Source of the DNA: Methylophilus glucosoxydans
GTDB taxonomy: Bacteria; Pseudomonadota; Gammaproteobacteria; Burkholderiales; Methylophilaceae
Direction: 5' to 3'
Assembly: GCF_042676145.1 (NCBI RefSeq)
Contig: NZ_JBHTJW010000002.1
Span: forward strand, 992,001-1,056,000
DNA length: 64,000 nt
The first letter of the stretch is position 1, and the number at the start of each line of letters is the position of its first letter. The position numbers were made by a program, and so were the translations under genes. The notes beneath the pieces were generated by a model that saw only the letters and a list, made by a program, of their open reading frames with translations, did no database searches and had not been told where the DNA came from. Of this stretch, positions 24,891 through 33,499 are shown one piece after another.

Positions 24891-25827
24891 ATTTGATCTG
24901 ATTGCCCAATATTTCACCAGGCAAGCAGCGGTTGATCTGGGAGTAGGGGATGACGCTGCGCTGGTTAGCGTGCGTCCAGGCTATCAATTGGCGGTTTCTG
25001 CCGATATGTCGGTTTCAGGCACACATTTTTTTGCCGAGGCACAGCCCTTTGCCATTGGCTGGAAGTCGATGGCAGTGAATATCAGTGATATGGCGGCGAT
25101 GGGGGCTGAGCCTAAATGGGCCACGCTGTCCATCGCATTGCCCGGGGTGGATCATCCGTGGTTACGCCAATTCAGTGACGGCCTGTTTGCCTGTGCGGAT
25201 GCCTTTGAGGTTGCCTTGATCGGCGGCGATACCACCCGCGGCCCACTCAATATCGCCATTAACATCCTGGGTGAAGTGCCTCGTGGCCAGGCCTTGCAAC
25301 GTAATGGCGCCAGGGCGGGGGAGGATATCTGGGTCAGTGGTTGTTTAGGGCAGGCGGCACTATGGCTACAAAACCGTTTAGGGCATCTGCCTCTGCATGC
25401 CGATGATATTGCGATGCTCGCCACTGCCATGCATCATCCGCAGCCAAGAGTGCGTCTGGGCTTGGCCTTGCGTGGCATGGCAAGCGCTGCACTCGATATT
25501 TCGGATGGTTTGCTGGCCGATTTGGACCATATTTTGCAGGCCTCCAGGGTTGGCGCTGAACTGGATTGGCGCGCGTTGCCGTTGCCACGACTGCAAACGC
25601 CAATAGAAGAAGAGACAATGCAGAAAGCCGTGCTGGCAGGCGGGGATGATTATGAATTATGTTTTACTGCCGCTCCCCAGCACCGGGAGGCGCTGCTGGC
25701 CCTGTCGCAGCAATTGAATCTGCCGCTGAGTCGCATTGGTAAAACCACTGCGAGCCCTGGTTTAACCGTGATGAACGGCAACGTGGCTCTGGATATTGCA
25801 AAGAAAGGATATCAGCATTTTGGCTAA
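24883..25827 (+). CDS. thiL: Thiamine-monophosphate kinase
   Basis: A 314-aa enzyme phosphorylating thiamine monophosphate to the active diphosphate. The start is the GTG at 24883, giving the family opening 'MAEFDLIAQYFTRQ', followed by 'GVGDDAALV', 'SADMSVSGTHF', 'GWKSMAVNISDMAAMGAEP', 'LIGGDTTRGP' and later 'ALDISDGLLADLDHI' and 'AVLAGGDDYELCFT'. These are the Mg/ATP-binding and substrate residues. It overlaps the VanZ gene by 8 bp and its end overlaps pgpA, a common thiL-pgpA pairing in proteobacteria. Confidence 0.96.
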   Translation: MAEFDLIAQYFTRQAAVDLGVGDDAALVSVRPGYQLAVSADMSVSGTHFFAEAQPFAIGWKSMAVNISDMAAMGAEPKWATLSIALPGVDHPWLRQFSDGLFACADAFEVALIGGDTTRGPLNIAINILGEVPRGQALQRNGARAGEDIWVSGCLGQAALWLQNRLGHLPLHADDIAMLATAMHHPQPRVRLGLALRGMASAALDISDGLLADLDHILQASRVGAELDWRALPLPRLQTPIEEETMQKAVLAGGDDYELCFTAAPQHREALLALSQQLNLPLSRIGKTTASPGLTVMNGNVALDIAKKGYQHFG

Positions 25828-26314
25828 GCATAGTCAGTCATCGTTACCGAGTTGGCGGCTGCTGTGGTCACACCCGCTGCATTGTCTGAGTTTGGGTCTG
25901 GGCACGGGTTTGTCACCCAAAGCACCTGGTACCGTGGGCACGCTGCTGGGCTTTCCCTTGTACTGGCTGTTGATGCATTTACCTTTAACCCAGCAATGGC
26001 TTGCTTTGGCCGCACTTTTCTTGCTGGGCGTCTGGTGCTGCGCGTTTACCGGACGTGCGCTCGGGGTCAGTGACCACGGTGCGATTGTCTGGGATGAAGT
26101 TGTGGCTATGGCTGCGGTTTTGGTCACAGTCCCCTCGGGGTTCGGCTGGGGAGCGGCTGCATTTGCACTGTTTCGACTGTTTGATATCTGGAAGCCGTTT
26201 CCGATCAGCTGGGTGGATCAGCGCGTGAAAGGCGGCCTGGGGGTCATGCTGGATGATGTGCTGGCCGCGTTCATGGCAATAGTGGTACTGCAATGGTTAA
26301 AAGGGATAATGTAA
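25820..26314 (+). CDS. pgpA: Phosphatidylglycerophosphatase A
   Basis: A 164-aa inner-membrane phosphatase making phosphatidylglycerol. Family residues are visible: 'LGLGTGLSPKAPGTVGTLLGFPLYWLL', 'DHGAIVWDEVVAMAAVLV' and 'FRLFDIWKPFPISWVDQRVKGGLGVMLDDVLAAFMA', with the DE and DD acidic pairs. The start is a TTG at 25820 with AAAGGA 10 bases upstream; it overlaps the thiL end by 8 bp. The stop overlaps the pncC start by 1 bp (TAATG). Confidence 0.95.
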   Translation: MAKHSQSSLPSWRLLWSHPLHCLSLGLGTGLSPKAPGTVGTLLGFPLYWLLMHLPLTQQWLALAALFLLGVWCCAFTGRALGVSDHGAIVWDEVVAMAAVLVTVPSGFGWGAAAFALFRLFDIWKPFPISWVDQRVKGGLGVMLDDVLAAFMAIVVLQWLKGIM

Positions 26315-26814
26315 TGCCATCCCTGCTGGAACTCAGCGCAAGCCTGGGGCCTGCCTTGCAGGCCAGAGGGTGGCAATTGGCGCTGGCCGAGTCTTGTACT
26401 GGTGGCCTGATTGCACAATCGATAACGGCAATTGCCGGAAGCTCAGCCTGGTTTGACCGCGGTTTTGTTACCTACAGCAACGCTGCCAAAACCGACATGT
26501 TGGGCGTCCCGGCTGAATTGATAGACGAACATGGTGCTGTCAGCGAAGCGGTGGCACAGGCCATGGCCGTCGGTGCGTTAGAACACAGTTTGGCCAATAT
26601 CAGTGGTGCGGTAACTGGCATTGCCGGGCCGGGCGGTGGGTCTGCTTACAAGCCGGTGGGGATGGTGTGTTTTGCCTGGGCTATCCGGCAGCCGGGGCCG
26701 CCTCATGTGCTGGTGCACACCCAATATTTTACCGGCGATCGCCAGCAGATACGTGAACAGGCCGCCAGTTATTTATTGACGGCCCTGTTACGTAGTGTGA
26801 CGTCAGAAGTGTGA
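26314..26814 (+). CDS. pncC: CinA C-terminal family nicotinamide-nucleotide amidase
   Basis: A 166-aa stand-alone CinA C-terminal domain. It deamidates nicotinamide mononucleotide to nicotinate mononucleotide in NAD recycling. Signature: 'LALAESCTGGLIAQSITAIAGSSAWFDRGFVTYSNAAKTDMLGV', 'GAVSEAVAQAMAVGAL' and 'SGAVTGIAGPGGGSAYKPVGMVCFAW', with the catalytic Ser and Lys. It is the last gene of the mog-vanZ-thiL-pgpA-pncC chain and starts inside the stop of pgpA. Only 4 bp separate it from the convergent His-tail protein. Confidence 0.94.
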   Translation: MPSLLELSASLGPALQARGWQLALAESCTGGLIAQSITAIAGSSAWFDRGFVTYSNAAKTDMLGVPAELIDEHGAVSEAVAQAMAVGALEHSLANISGAVTGIAGPGGGSAYKPVGMVCFAWAIRQPGPPHVLVHTQYFTGDRQQIREQAASYLLTALLRSVTSEV

Positions 26815-26818
26815 TCAA

Positions 26819-27181
26819 TTAATCGTCGTGGTGGTGATGGTGGTGGTGACCACGTCCCCATCCGCCACCATAGTAGTTGCGCGGGCCATAGTTGTAACCG
26901 CCGTAGCCACCATTGCCATAAGAGAACTGAATAAACCCAGGACCTGGTGGCGGTACTGGTGCAGAATAGGTCACTGCAGGGGGGCTATAGTAGTAACGGC
27001 TTTGTGGATGTGGGTAAATGACCACTGGCGGCGGTGCATAAACCACGGCAGGCGGCGCGTAGTAAGCGGGTGGGTAAGGGTTGCCTACCACCACGCCCAC
27101 CGACCAGTTATCTTGTGCTTGCGCGCTGACTGCCGCGATACTTGCCAGCGCCAACGTCAGAATCAGTTTAAAGACTTTCAT
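26819..27181 (-). CDS. Secreted Pro/Tyr/Gly-rich protein with a natural His7 tail
   Basis: A 120-aa protein. The start at 27181 has GAGGAG 5 bases upstream and a clear signal peptide (MKVFKLILTLALASIAAVSA, cleaved near AQAQ). The mature part is low complexity: Tyr-Pro-Pro-rich ('PPAYYAPPAVVYAPP'), then Gly-Tyr-rich ('GGYGGYNYGPRNYYGG'). It ends in seven histidines followed by two aspartates. Similar Pro/Tyr/His-rich periplasmic proteins occur widely in betaproteobacteria as 'hypothetical' or 'PXPV repeat' proteins; the His tail could bind Ni, Zn or Cu. The role is unknown. It is convergent with pncC. Confidence 0.8.
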   Translation of the reverse strand: MKVFKLILTLALASIAAVSAQAQDNWSVGVVVGNPYPPAYYAPPAVVYAPPPVVIYPHPQSRYYYSPPAVTYSAPVPPPGPGFIQFSYGNGGYGGYNYGPRNYYGGGWGRGHHHHHHHDD

Positions 27182-27426
27182 AAATGCTCCTCTAGCGGAA
27201 AACAAATGCATGCTCCCTGATCTATTAACGCAGTTGCCGGGCCGCGGTTGACAGCACCATTCACGCATGCAGCTACGCAATTGCCTCAGGCCAGAATGGC
27301 TGGGCATTTATTCATGGCAACGCCATTTCACTGATGGTCGATTTATGAAATAATTAGAGGTTATTGTTTGGATTATATCGCGTTTGTGCAAGCAACGCAT
27401 TTTATCGCTAAAAGAAGGTAATCAGC

Positions 27427-28455
27427 ATGGATGACAACAAAAGCAAAGCGCTCGCCGCCGCACTCTCTCAAATTGAAAAGCAGTTCGGCAAAGGCTCCAT
27501 TATGCGCATGGGCGATGCTGATATCGGCGAAGACCTGCAAGTCGTTTCCACCGGTTCATTGGGTCTGGATATCGCACTCGGCGTAGGTGGATTGCCACGC
27601 GGCCGAATTGTGGAGATTTATGGCCCGGAGTCTTCCGGTAAAACCACCTTGACCCTGCAAGTGATTGCCGAAATGCAAAAATTAGGTGGCACCGCTGCTT
27701 TTATTGATGCGGAGCATGCGCTAGACCCGCAATACGCCTCTAAATTAGGCGTGAATGTCCCTGATTTGTTGATTTCGCAACCCGATACTGGCGAACAAGC
27801 CTTGGAAATTGCCGACATGCTGGTGCGTTCCGGCTCAGTGGATATTGTGGTGGTCGACTCGGTTGCAGCGTTGACGCCACGCGCTGAGATTGAAGGGGAA
27901 ATGGGCGACAGCCACATGGGTTTGCAGGCGCGCTTGATGTCACAAGCCTTGCGTAAACTCACCGGCAATATCAAACGTACCAATACGCTGGTCATCTTCA
28001 TTAACCAGATTCGGATGAAAATTGGTGTCATGTTTGGCAACCCGGAAACGACCACCGGCGGTAACGCGCTTAAATTCTACGCTTCTGTGCGACTGGATAT
28101 CCGCCGCACAGGCGCGATCAAGAAAGGTGACGAAGTCATTGGCTCCGAAACCAAAGTCAAAGTGATTAAAAACAAAGTCGCGCCACCATTTAAACAAGCC
28201 GAGTTTGACATTATGTATGGCGAAGGCATCTCGCGGTTGGGTGAGATTATTGAGTTGGGCGTGAACCTGAAAATGGTGGAAAAAGCCGGTGCATGGTTTA
28301 GCTATAACGGCGAAAAAATCGGCCAAGGCAAAGAAAACGCCAAAGAGTTCTTGCGTGAGCATCCAGAAATCGCAGCGGAAATTGAAGCGAAAATTCGCGC
28401 CAATGCCAAAGTGCTGGCAGATATTCTGCCTTCAGCGCGCGGCGAGGATGATTAA
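27427..28455 (+). CDS. recA: Recombinase RecA
   Basis: A 342-aa ATP-dependent DNA strand-exchange protein and SOS co-protease. Walker A GPESSGKT is at residues 66-73, followed by 'FIDAEHALDPQYASKLGVN', the L1 segment 'EIEGEMGDSHMGLQARLMSQALRKLTGNI', L2 'MKIGVMFGNPETTTGGNALKFYAS' and the C-terminal 'GEGISRLGEIIELGV'. Length is normal. The 245 bp upstream hold no CTGT-N8-ACAG LexA box. recX follows after 83 bp. Confidence 0.99.
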   Translation: MDDNKSKALAAALSQIEKQFGKGSIMRMGDADIGEDLQVVSTGSLGLDIALGVGGLPRGRIVEIYGPESSGKTTLTLQVIAEMQKLGGTAAFIDAEHALDPQYASKLGVNVPDLLISQPDTGEQALEIADMLVRSGSVDIVVVDSVAALTPRAEIEGEMGDSHMGLQARLMSQALRKLTGNIKRTNTLVIFINQIRMKIGVMFGNPETTTGGNALKFYASVRLDIRRTGAIKKGDEVIGSETKVKVIKNKVAPPFKQAEFDIMYGEGISRLGEIIELGVNLKMVEKAGAWFSYNGEKIGQGKENAKEFLREHPEIAAEIEAKIRANAKVLADILPSARGEDD

Positions 28456-28538
28456 GGTTTTTGCGAGCCTGAGTGAGGCGCGCTTTTGACGTTTGGTTTT
28501 TCTCTTTGAGCGCTGTACGCACTGTGGCCTAAAATTCA

Positions 28539-28994
28539 ATGGCTAATCTGGAAAAAACCTTACGCCAACGCGCTTTAGAATACTTGGCCAAGCGTGAGTA
28601 TTCATACACGGAGTTGGGGCAAAAGCTAAAGGCCTATGCCGAAGAAGCGGACGACCTCCCGGCTTTGTTGGATGATTTTAAACAGCGCGGCTGGTTGAGT
28701 GACGCCAGATTCACCGAGCAATTGGTCCATGCCCGTAAAGCCAAATTTGGCAGTGCGCATGTCGCCAACGAGCTACGTGAAAAAGGGGTAGACGATACCT
28801 TGATAGCAGAAGCCGTTGCAGGCCTGCAGGACAATGAAGTTGCACGCGCCAGCGAAGTCTGGCGCAAAAAATTTAAAGCGGCCCCGATAACACGCGAGGA
28901 GTGGGCAAAACAGGCCCGCTTCTTACAGAGTCGGGGTTTTACGTTTGATGTAATTAAACACATTTTGAATAGACACGCAGAAGATGACAGTTAA
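28539..28994 (+). CDS. recX: Regulatory protein RecX
   Basis: A 151-aa modulator of RecA filaments made of three-helix repeats. 'LRQRALEYLAKREYSYTELGQKL', 'LLDDFKQRGWLSDARFTEQLVHARKAKFGSAHVANELREKGVDDTLI' and 'EEWAKQARFLQSRGFTFDVIKHIL' match the family. Start ATG 28539. The normal recA-recX order is kept. The stop lies inside alaS: the genes overlap by 11 bp, so translation of alaS may be coupled. Confidence 0.95.
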   Translation: MANLEKTLRQRALEYLAKREYSYTELGQKLKAYAEEADDLPALLDDFKQRGWLSDARFTEQLVHARKAKFGSAHVANELREKGVDDTLIAEAVAGLQDNEVARASEVWRKKFKAAPITREEWAKQARFLQSRGFTFDVIKHILNRHAEDDS

Positions 28995-31620
28995 GTACGG
29001 GCAAAAACCTTCCAGCAAACAAATCCGCCAGGCCTTCCTGGATTTCTTTGCTTCAAAAGGCCACCAAGTGGTAGCTTCTAGTTCACTGGTGCCGCATGGT
29101 GACCCCACCTTGCTGTTTACCAACGCAGGCATGAACCAGTTTAAAGATGTGTTCCTCGGCTTTGACAAGCGTGCCTATACGCGTGCGGCGACCGCACAAA
29201 AATGTGTGCGCGCCGGTGGTAAGCACAACGATCTTGAGAATGTGGGCTATACCGCGCGTCACCATACCTTCTTCGAGATGCTGGGTAACTTCAGTTTTGG
29301 GGATTACTTCAAGCGCGATGCCATTACCTTTGCCTGGGAACTGTTGACTGAAGTCTACGCTTTACCCAAAGAACGCTTGATGGTCACCGTGTATGCTGAG
29401 GATGATGAAGCCTACGATATCTGGAACAAAGAAGTGGGCGTCCCTGCTGACAAGATTGTTCGTATTGGGGACAACAAGGGCGCGCGTTATGCCTCAGATA
29501 ACTTCTGGATGATGGGCGATACCGGTCCTTGTGGCCCCTGTACCGAGATTTTCTATGACCACGGTGCGCATATTCCTGGCGGGCCGCCAGGCTCCCCGGA
29601 TGAAGATGGTGACCGCTTTATTGAAATCTGGAATAACGTGTTCATGCAGTTCAACCGCGACGAAGCGGGGGTGATGCATCCGTTGCCTAAGCCATCGGTC
29701 GATACCGGCATGGGCTTGGAGCGTATTTCTGCGGTACTGCAAGGCGTGCATGCCAACTACGAAATTGATCTATTCCAGGCGTTGATTAAAGCCGCCGCGC
29801 GCGAAACCAATACAGCTGATCTGGAGAGCCCATCACTCAAGGTGCTGGCGGACCATATCCGCGCCTGTAGCTTCCTGATCGCCGATGGCGTGATCCCAGG
29901 CAATGAAGGCCGTGGCTATGTGTTGCGCCGCATTATTCGCCGCGCGATTCGTCATGGATACAAACTGGGTTGTCGTGCTGCTTTCTTCCATAGGCTGGTG
30001 CCAGATTTGGTGGCTGAAATGGGTGAGGCTTACCCGGAGTTGACCAGCAACCAGGCGCGAGTGGCCGAGGTGCTCAAGCAGGAGGAAGACCGTTTCTTCG
30101 AAACGATAGAGAACGGCATGCAGATTCTGGAAGCCGAACTGGCGACCAAGCCTGCCGTGTTCAACGGCGATCTCGCCTTCAAACTGCACGATACCTTTGG
30201 TTTCCCGCTGGACCTCACCGCCGACATCTGCCGCGAACGTGGCGTGACGGTGGATACCGCTGGCTTTGATGCGGCCATGGCGCGCCAAAAAGAACAAGCG
30301 CGCGCGGCGGGCAAGTTCAAAATGGCGCTCAATCTTGAATATGATGGCGCTGCGACCACATTCCACGGTTATGACAAGCTGGAAACCGCTGCCAAAGTCC
30401 TGGCGTTATATAAAGACGGCAGTGCTGTACAAACGCTGAATGAAGGCGATTTGGGTGTGGTCGTGCTGGACCATACACCGTTCTATGCTGAATCCGGTGG
30501 CCAGATTGGCGATAGCGGAGAGCTCAAGTCTGCCAACGGTATTTTTGCCGTAGAAGATACACAAAAAATTCAGGCAGCCGTGTTCGGCCATCATGGCGTA
30601 CTCAAAACCGGGTCTTTGTCTGTGGGAGATGCGTTGGCGGCTAAAGTCAATCTGCAGGCGCGCGCCAGCACCATGCGTAATCACTCGGCAACGCATCTGA
30701 TGCATAAGGCCTTGCGTGAAGTGCTGGGTGAGCATGTGCAGCAAAAAGGCAGCCTGGTCGATACGGAAAAAACCCGTTTTGACTTTGTGCATAATGCGCC
30801 GATGACTGATGCCGAGATTGCCAGGGTAGAAGCGTTGGTCAATGCTGAGATTTTGGCCAATGCGGCGACAGAAGCACGCTTGATGGATATTGAGTCTGCG
30901 CAAAAAACGGGCGCCATGATGCTGTTTGGCGAGAAATATGGCGATGAAGTGCGCGTGCTGGATGTCGGATCTTCGCGCGAGTTGTGTGGCGGTACCCATG
31001 TCAGCCGCACTGGCGATATTGGTCTGTTTAAAATTACCTCCGAGAGTGGCGTGGCGGCAGGCGTACGCCGTGTCGAAGCCACCACGGGCGAGGGCGCGTT
31101 GAAGCTGGTGCAATCCCAGCAATCGCTGATTAACCAGGTGGCAGGCGAGCTCAAAGCCCCTGCACATGAAGTCCCAGCCAAAATTGCGCAAGTGATGGAT
31201 CACGTTAAGTCACTCGAAAAAGAGTTGGCGCGTTTGAAATCCAAACTCGCCTCTTCACAAGGCGACGATCTGGCGACGCAAGCCCTGGAAGTCAATGGCG
31301 TTAAAGTATTGGCTGCTGCCTTGGACGGTGCAGATGCCAATGCCTTGCGCGAGACCATGGATAAACTCAAGGATAAACTCAAATCTGCCGTCATTGTTTT
31401 GGCGAGCGTGGCAGAGAGCAAGGTCAGTCTGGCTGCGGGCGTGACTGCTGACTTGACTGGCAAAGTCAAGGCGGGCGAGCTGGTGAATCATGTTGCAGGC
31501 CAGGTGGGTGGCAAGGGTGGTGGCAAGCCAGATATGGCGATGGCTGGCGGCACTGAACCCGCAAATCTGCCGCAGGCACTGGCGAGTGTCCAAGCCTGGG
31601 CAGAAGCTAAACTAAATTAA
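28984..31620 (+). CDS. alaS: Alanyl-tRNA synthetase
   Basis: An 878-aa enzyme charging tRNA-Ala. The catalytic part opens 'SKQIRQAFLDFFASKGHQVV', with 'LLFTNAGMNQFKDVFLG', 'MLGNFSFGDYFK' and 'DTGPCGPCTEIFYDHG' class II motifs. The editing domain has 'MRNHSATHLMHKALREVLG' and 'SRELCGGTHVSRTGDIG', which supply the zinc ligands. The C-terminal helical and C-Ala domains ('GGKGGGKPDMAMAGGTEPANLPQALASVQAWAEAKL') are complete. It overlaps recX by 11 bp and is followed after 25 bp by lysC. Confidence 0.99.
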   Translation: MTVKYGQKPSSKQIRQAFLDFFASKGHQVVASSSLVPHGDPTLLFTNAGMNQFKDVFLGFDKRAYTRAATAQKCVRAGGKHNDLENVGYTARHHTFFEMLGNFSFGDYFKRDAITFAWELLTEVYALPKERLMVTVYAEDDEAYDIWNKEVGVPADKIVRIGDNKGARYASDNFWMMGDTGPCGPCTEIFYDHGAHIPGGPPGSPDEDGDRFIEIWNNVFMQFNRDEAGVMHPLPKPSVDTGMGLERISAVLQGVHANYEIDLFQALIKAAARETNTADLESPSLKVLADHIRACSFLIADGVIPGNEGRGYVLRRIIRRAIRHGYKLGCRAAFFHRLVPDLVAEMGEAYPELTSNQARVAEVLKQEEDRFFETIENGMQILEAELATKPAVFNGDLAFKLHDTFGFPLDLTADICRERGVTVDTAGFDAAMARQKEQARAAGKFKMALNLEYDGAATTFHGYDKLETAAKVLALYKDGSAVQTLNEGDLGVVVLDHTPFYAESGGQIGDSGELKSANGIFAVEDTQKIQAAVFGHHGVLKTGSLSVGDALAAKVNLQARASTMRNHSATHLMHKALREVLGEHVQQKGSLVDTEKTRFDFVHNAPMTDAEIARVEALVNAEILANAATEARLMDIESAQKTGAMMLFGEKYGDEVRVLDVGSSRELCGGTHVSRTGDIGLFKITSESGVAAGVRRVEATTGEGALKLVQSQQSLINQVAGELKAPAHEVPAKIAQVMDHVKSLEKELARLKSKLASSQGDDLATQALEVNGVKVLAAALDGADANALRETMDKLKDKLKSAVIVLASVAESKVSLAAGVTADLTGKVKAGELVNHVAGQVGGKGGGKPDMAMAGGTEPANLPQALASVQAWAEAKLN

Positions 31621-31645
31621 CTCAATTGATTAACAGAGCAAAATA

Positions 31646-32875
31646 ATGGCATTAATCGTACAAAAATATGGTGGCACCTCAGTCGCCAATCCCGAGCGTA
31701 TCCGCAATGTGGCGCGTCGTGTGGCACGTTACAAGGCCATGGGCCATCAAGTGGTGGTCGTGGTGTCAGCCATGTCAGGTGAAACCAATCGCCTGATTTC
31801 ACTGGCCAAGGAAATCATGCCGGATCCAGATCCGCGTGAGCTGGATGTGATGGTGTCTACCGGTGAGCAGGTCACCATAGGTATGACCGCTCTGGCACTG
31901 ATGGAGCTTGGCATCAAGGCCAAGAGCTATACCGGCACCCAGGTGAAAATCCTCACGGATGATGCGTTTACCAAAGCGCGTATTCTGGACATTGACCAGC
32001 ATAACCTGAAACAAGACCTCGATGACGGCTATGTCTGTGTGGTCGCCGGTTTTCAGGGCGTGGATGCCCATGGCAATATCACCACGCTGGGCCGTGGCGG
32101 CTCCGATACGACAGGTGTAGCGTTGGCAGCAGCGCTCAAGGCCGATGAATGCCAGATTTATACCGATGTGGATGGTGTGTATACCACTGACCCGCGTGTG
32201 GTGCCAGAAGCGCGCCGGCTGGAAAAAATCACCTTTGAAGAAATGCTCGAACTGGCCTCGCAAGGCTCCAAAGTACTGCAAATCCGCTCGGTTGAGTTTG
32301 CTGGCAAATACAAGGTTAAGTTACGTGTGCTCTCCAGCTTTGAAGAAGAGGGTGACGGCACGCTGATTACATTCGAAGAAAATGAGGAAAACATGGAAGA
32401 TCCAATTATCTCCGGCATCGCTTTTAACCGCGATGAGGCGAAAATTACCGTAGCAGGCGTGCCTGACAAGCCAGGGATTGCTTATCAGATTCTTGGTCCT
32501 GTCGCCGATGCCAACATTGATGTGGATATGATTATCCAGAACGTGGGCGCAGACGGCACGACAGACTTCACGTTTACCGTACACAAAAACGAAATGAACA
32601 AGGCGCTGACAATTCTGCGCGATAAGGTTCAAGGCCATATCCAGGCACGTGAAGTGACTGGCGATGACAAGATTGCAAAAGTGTCTGTAGTCGGTGTGGG
32701 CATGCGTTCGCATGTGGGTATCGCCAGCCAGATGTTCCGCACATTGGCCGAAGAGGGCATCAATATTCAAATGATCTCTACCAGTGAAATCAAGATCGCA
32801 GTGGTGATCGAAGAGAAGTATATGGAACTGGCTGTGCGCGTGTTACATAAGGCGTTTGGCCTGGAAAACGCATAA
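31646..32875 (+). CDS. lysC: Aspartate kinase
   Basis: A 409-aa enzyme starting the lysine, threonine and methionine pathway. 'MALIVQKYGGTSVANPERIRNVARRV' opens the kinase domain, with 'VSAMSGETNRLI', 'STGEQVTIGMTALALM' and 'LGRGGSDTTGVALAAALKADECQIYTDVDGVYTTDPR'. Two ACT domains follow from about residue 262. Size and layout fit the class controlled by lysine plus threonine, which may also make a shorter subunit from an internal start. It follows alaS by 25 bp, an arrangement common in this group. Confidence 0.97.
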   Translation: MALIVQKYGGTSVANPERIRNVARRVARYKAMGHQVVVVVSAMSGETNRLISLAKEIMPDPDPRELDVMVSTGEQVTIGMTALALMELGIKAKSYTGTQVKILTDDAFTKARILDIDQHNLKQDLDDGYVCVVAGFQGVDAHGNITTLGRGGSDTTGVALAAALKADECQIYTDVDGVYTTDPRVVPEARRLEKITFEEMLELASQGSKVLQIRSVEFAGKYKVKLRVLSSFEEEGDGTLITFEENEENMEDPIISGIAFNRDEAKITVAGVPDKPGIAYQILGPVADANIDVDMIIQNVGADGTTDFTFTVHKNEMNKALTILRDKVQGHIQAREVTGDDKIAKVSVVGVGMRSHVGIASQMFRTLAEEGINIQMISTSEIKIAVVIEEKYMELAVRVLHKAFGLENA

Positions 32876-32920
32876 TCGCAAACGCACGAATAAAGAAATA
32901 AAACATTCTTCTTTTTTGCG

Positions 32921-32949
32921 TTGATTTTTGAAGGGTTTTCACGTAGTAT
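32921..32949 (+). promoter_or_regulatory. Likely sigma-70 promoter of tRNA-Ser
   Basis: TTGATT (32921-32926), a 17-bp spacer and TAGTAT (32944-32949) fit a sigma-70 promoter about 85 bp before the tRNA. It lies just after the lysC stop. Confidence 0.45.
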
Positions 32950-33032
32950 GGCGCCCTTCAATGCAGTAGCAATACTGCAAAGAAAACAGCATCAGCTGTG
33001 TTGGTATTATTAAGGCGTCATTGTTTTAATAA

Positions 33033-33126
33033 GGTGAGCTGGCCGAGTGGTCGAAGGCACTTCCCTGCTAAGGAAGCATACGGGCTTAAACCTGTATCGA
33101 GGGTTCGAATCCCTCGCTCACCGCCA
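33033..33126 (+). tRNA. tRNA-Ser(GCU)
   Basis: A 94-nt class II tRNA including encoded CCA. The acceptor stem GGTGAGC pairs with GCTCACC at the 3' end, the D arm and a long variable arm are present, and the anticodon loop CTGCTAA holds GCT (33067-33069), which reads AGC/AGU serine codons. The T-arm GAGGG-TTCGAAT-CCCTC is perfect. The long variable arm confirms serine. Confidence 0.97.
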
Positions 33127-33207
33127 AATACCTGGGTTTAACGATTCAAGGGTTTGGTAAATTAGGGTGTCATCGTTACTTGGACCCCTCCACAAAGCTG
33201 AAACTTA

Positions 33208-33216
33208 TGTTATAAT
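33208..33216 (+). promoter_or_regulatory. Extended -10 promoter of tRNA-Arg
   Basis: A perfect TATAAT at 33211-33216 is preceded by TG one base earlier (TGTTATAAT), the extended -10 form; no good -35 box lies at the usual distance. It is 30 bp before the tRNA. Confidence 0.55.
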
Positions 33217-33246
33217 GCTGTTTTTGTTGCAAAGCAACAAACCTTG

Positions 33247-33323
33247 GCGCCCGTAGCTCAGTTGGATAGAGTATTTGGCTACGAACCAAAGGGTCGGGCG
33301 TTCGAATCGCTCCGGGCGCGCCA
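33247..33323 (+). tRNA. tRNA-Arg(ACG)
   Basis: A 77-nt tRNA with encoded CCA. The acceptor stem GCGCCCG pairs with CGGGCGC, the D arm is AGCTCAGTTGGATAGAGT, and the anticodon loop CTACGAA holds ACG; A34 is normally deaminated to inosine by TadA to read CGU/CGC/CGA. The T-loop is TTCGAAT. A terminator hairpin follows at once. Confidence 0.97.
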
Positions 33324-33328
33324 AAAAT

Positions 33329-33366
33329 AAAAGCCTTGTTTCTTTCCGAGAAACAGGGCTTTTTTC
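33329..33366 (+). terminator. Terminator of tRNA-Arg
   Basis: A long imperfect hairpin (aagccttgtttct with agaaacagggctt) is followed by a run of T beginning at 33360. It directly follows the tRNA CCA end. Confidence 0.85.
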
Positions 33367-33499
33367 TTTTAGTGATCCCCGTCCAACATTACATTTCTTA
33401 AAGCTCATCAGTGCGTTGATACATCGCTGATACGCGCTGAACATAGCGATGATGTTGGCGGTATGATATGCTTCAGCTTTTCATTTAATTGGTGTTTCA

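Noticed and set aside
31621..31645. Lysine riboswitch before lysC
   Set aside because: Only 25 bp separate alaS and lysC, too little for a riboswitch.
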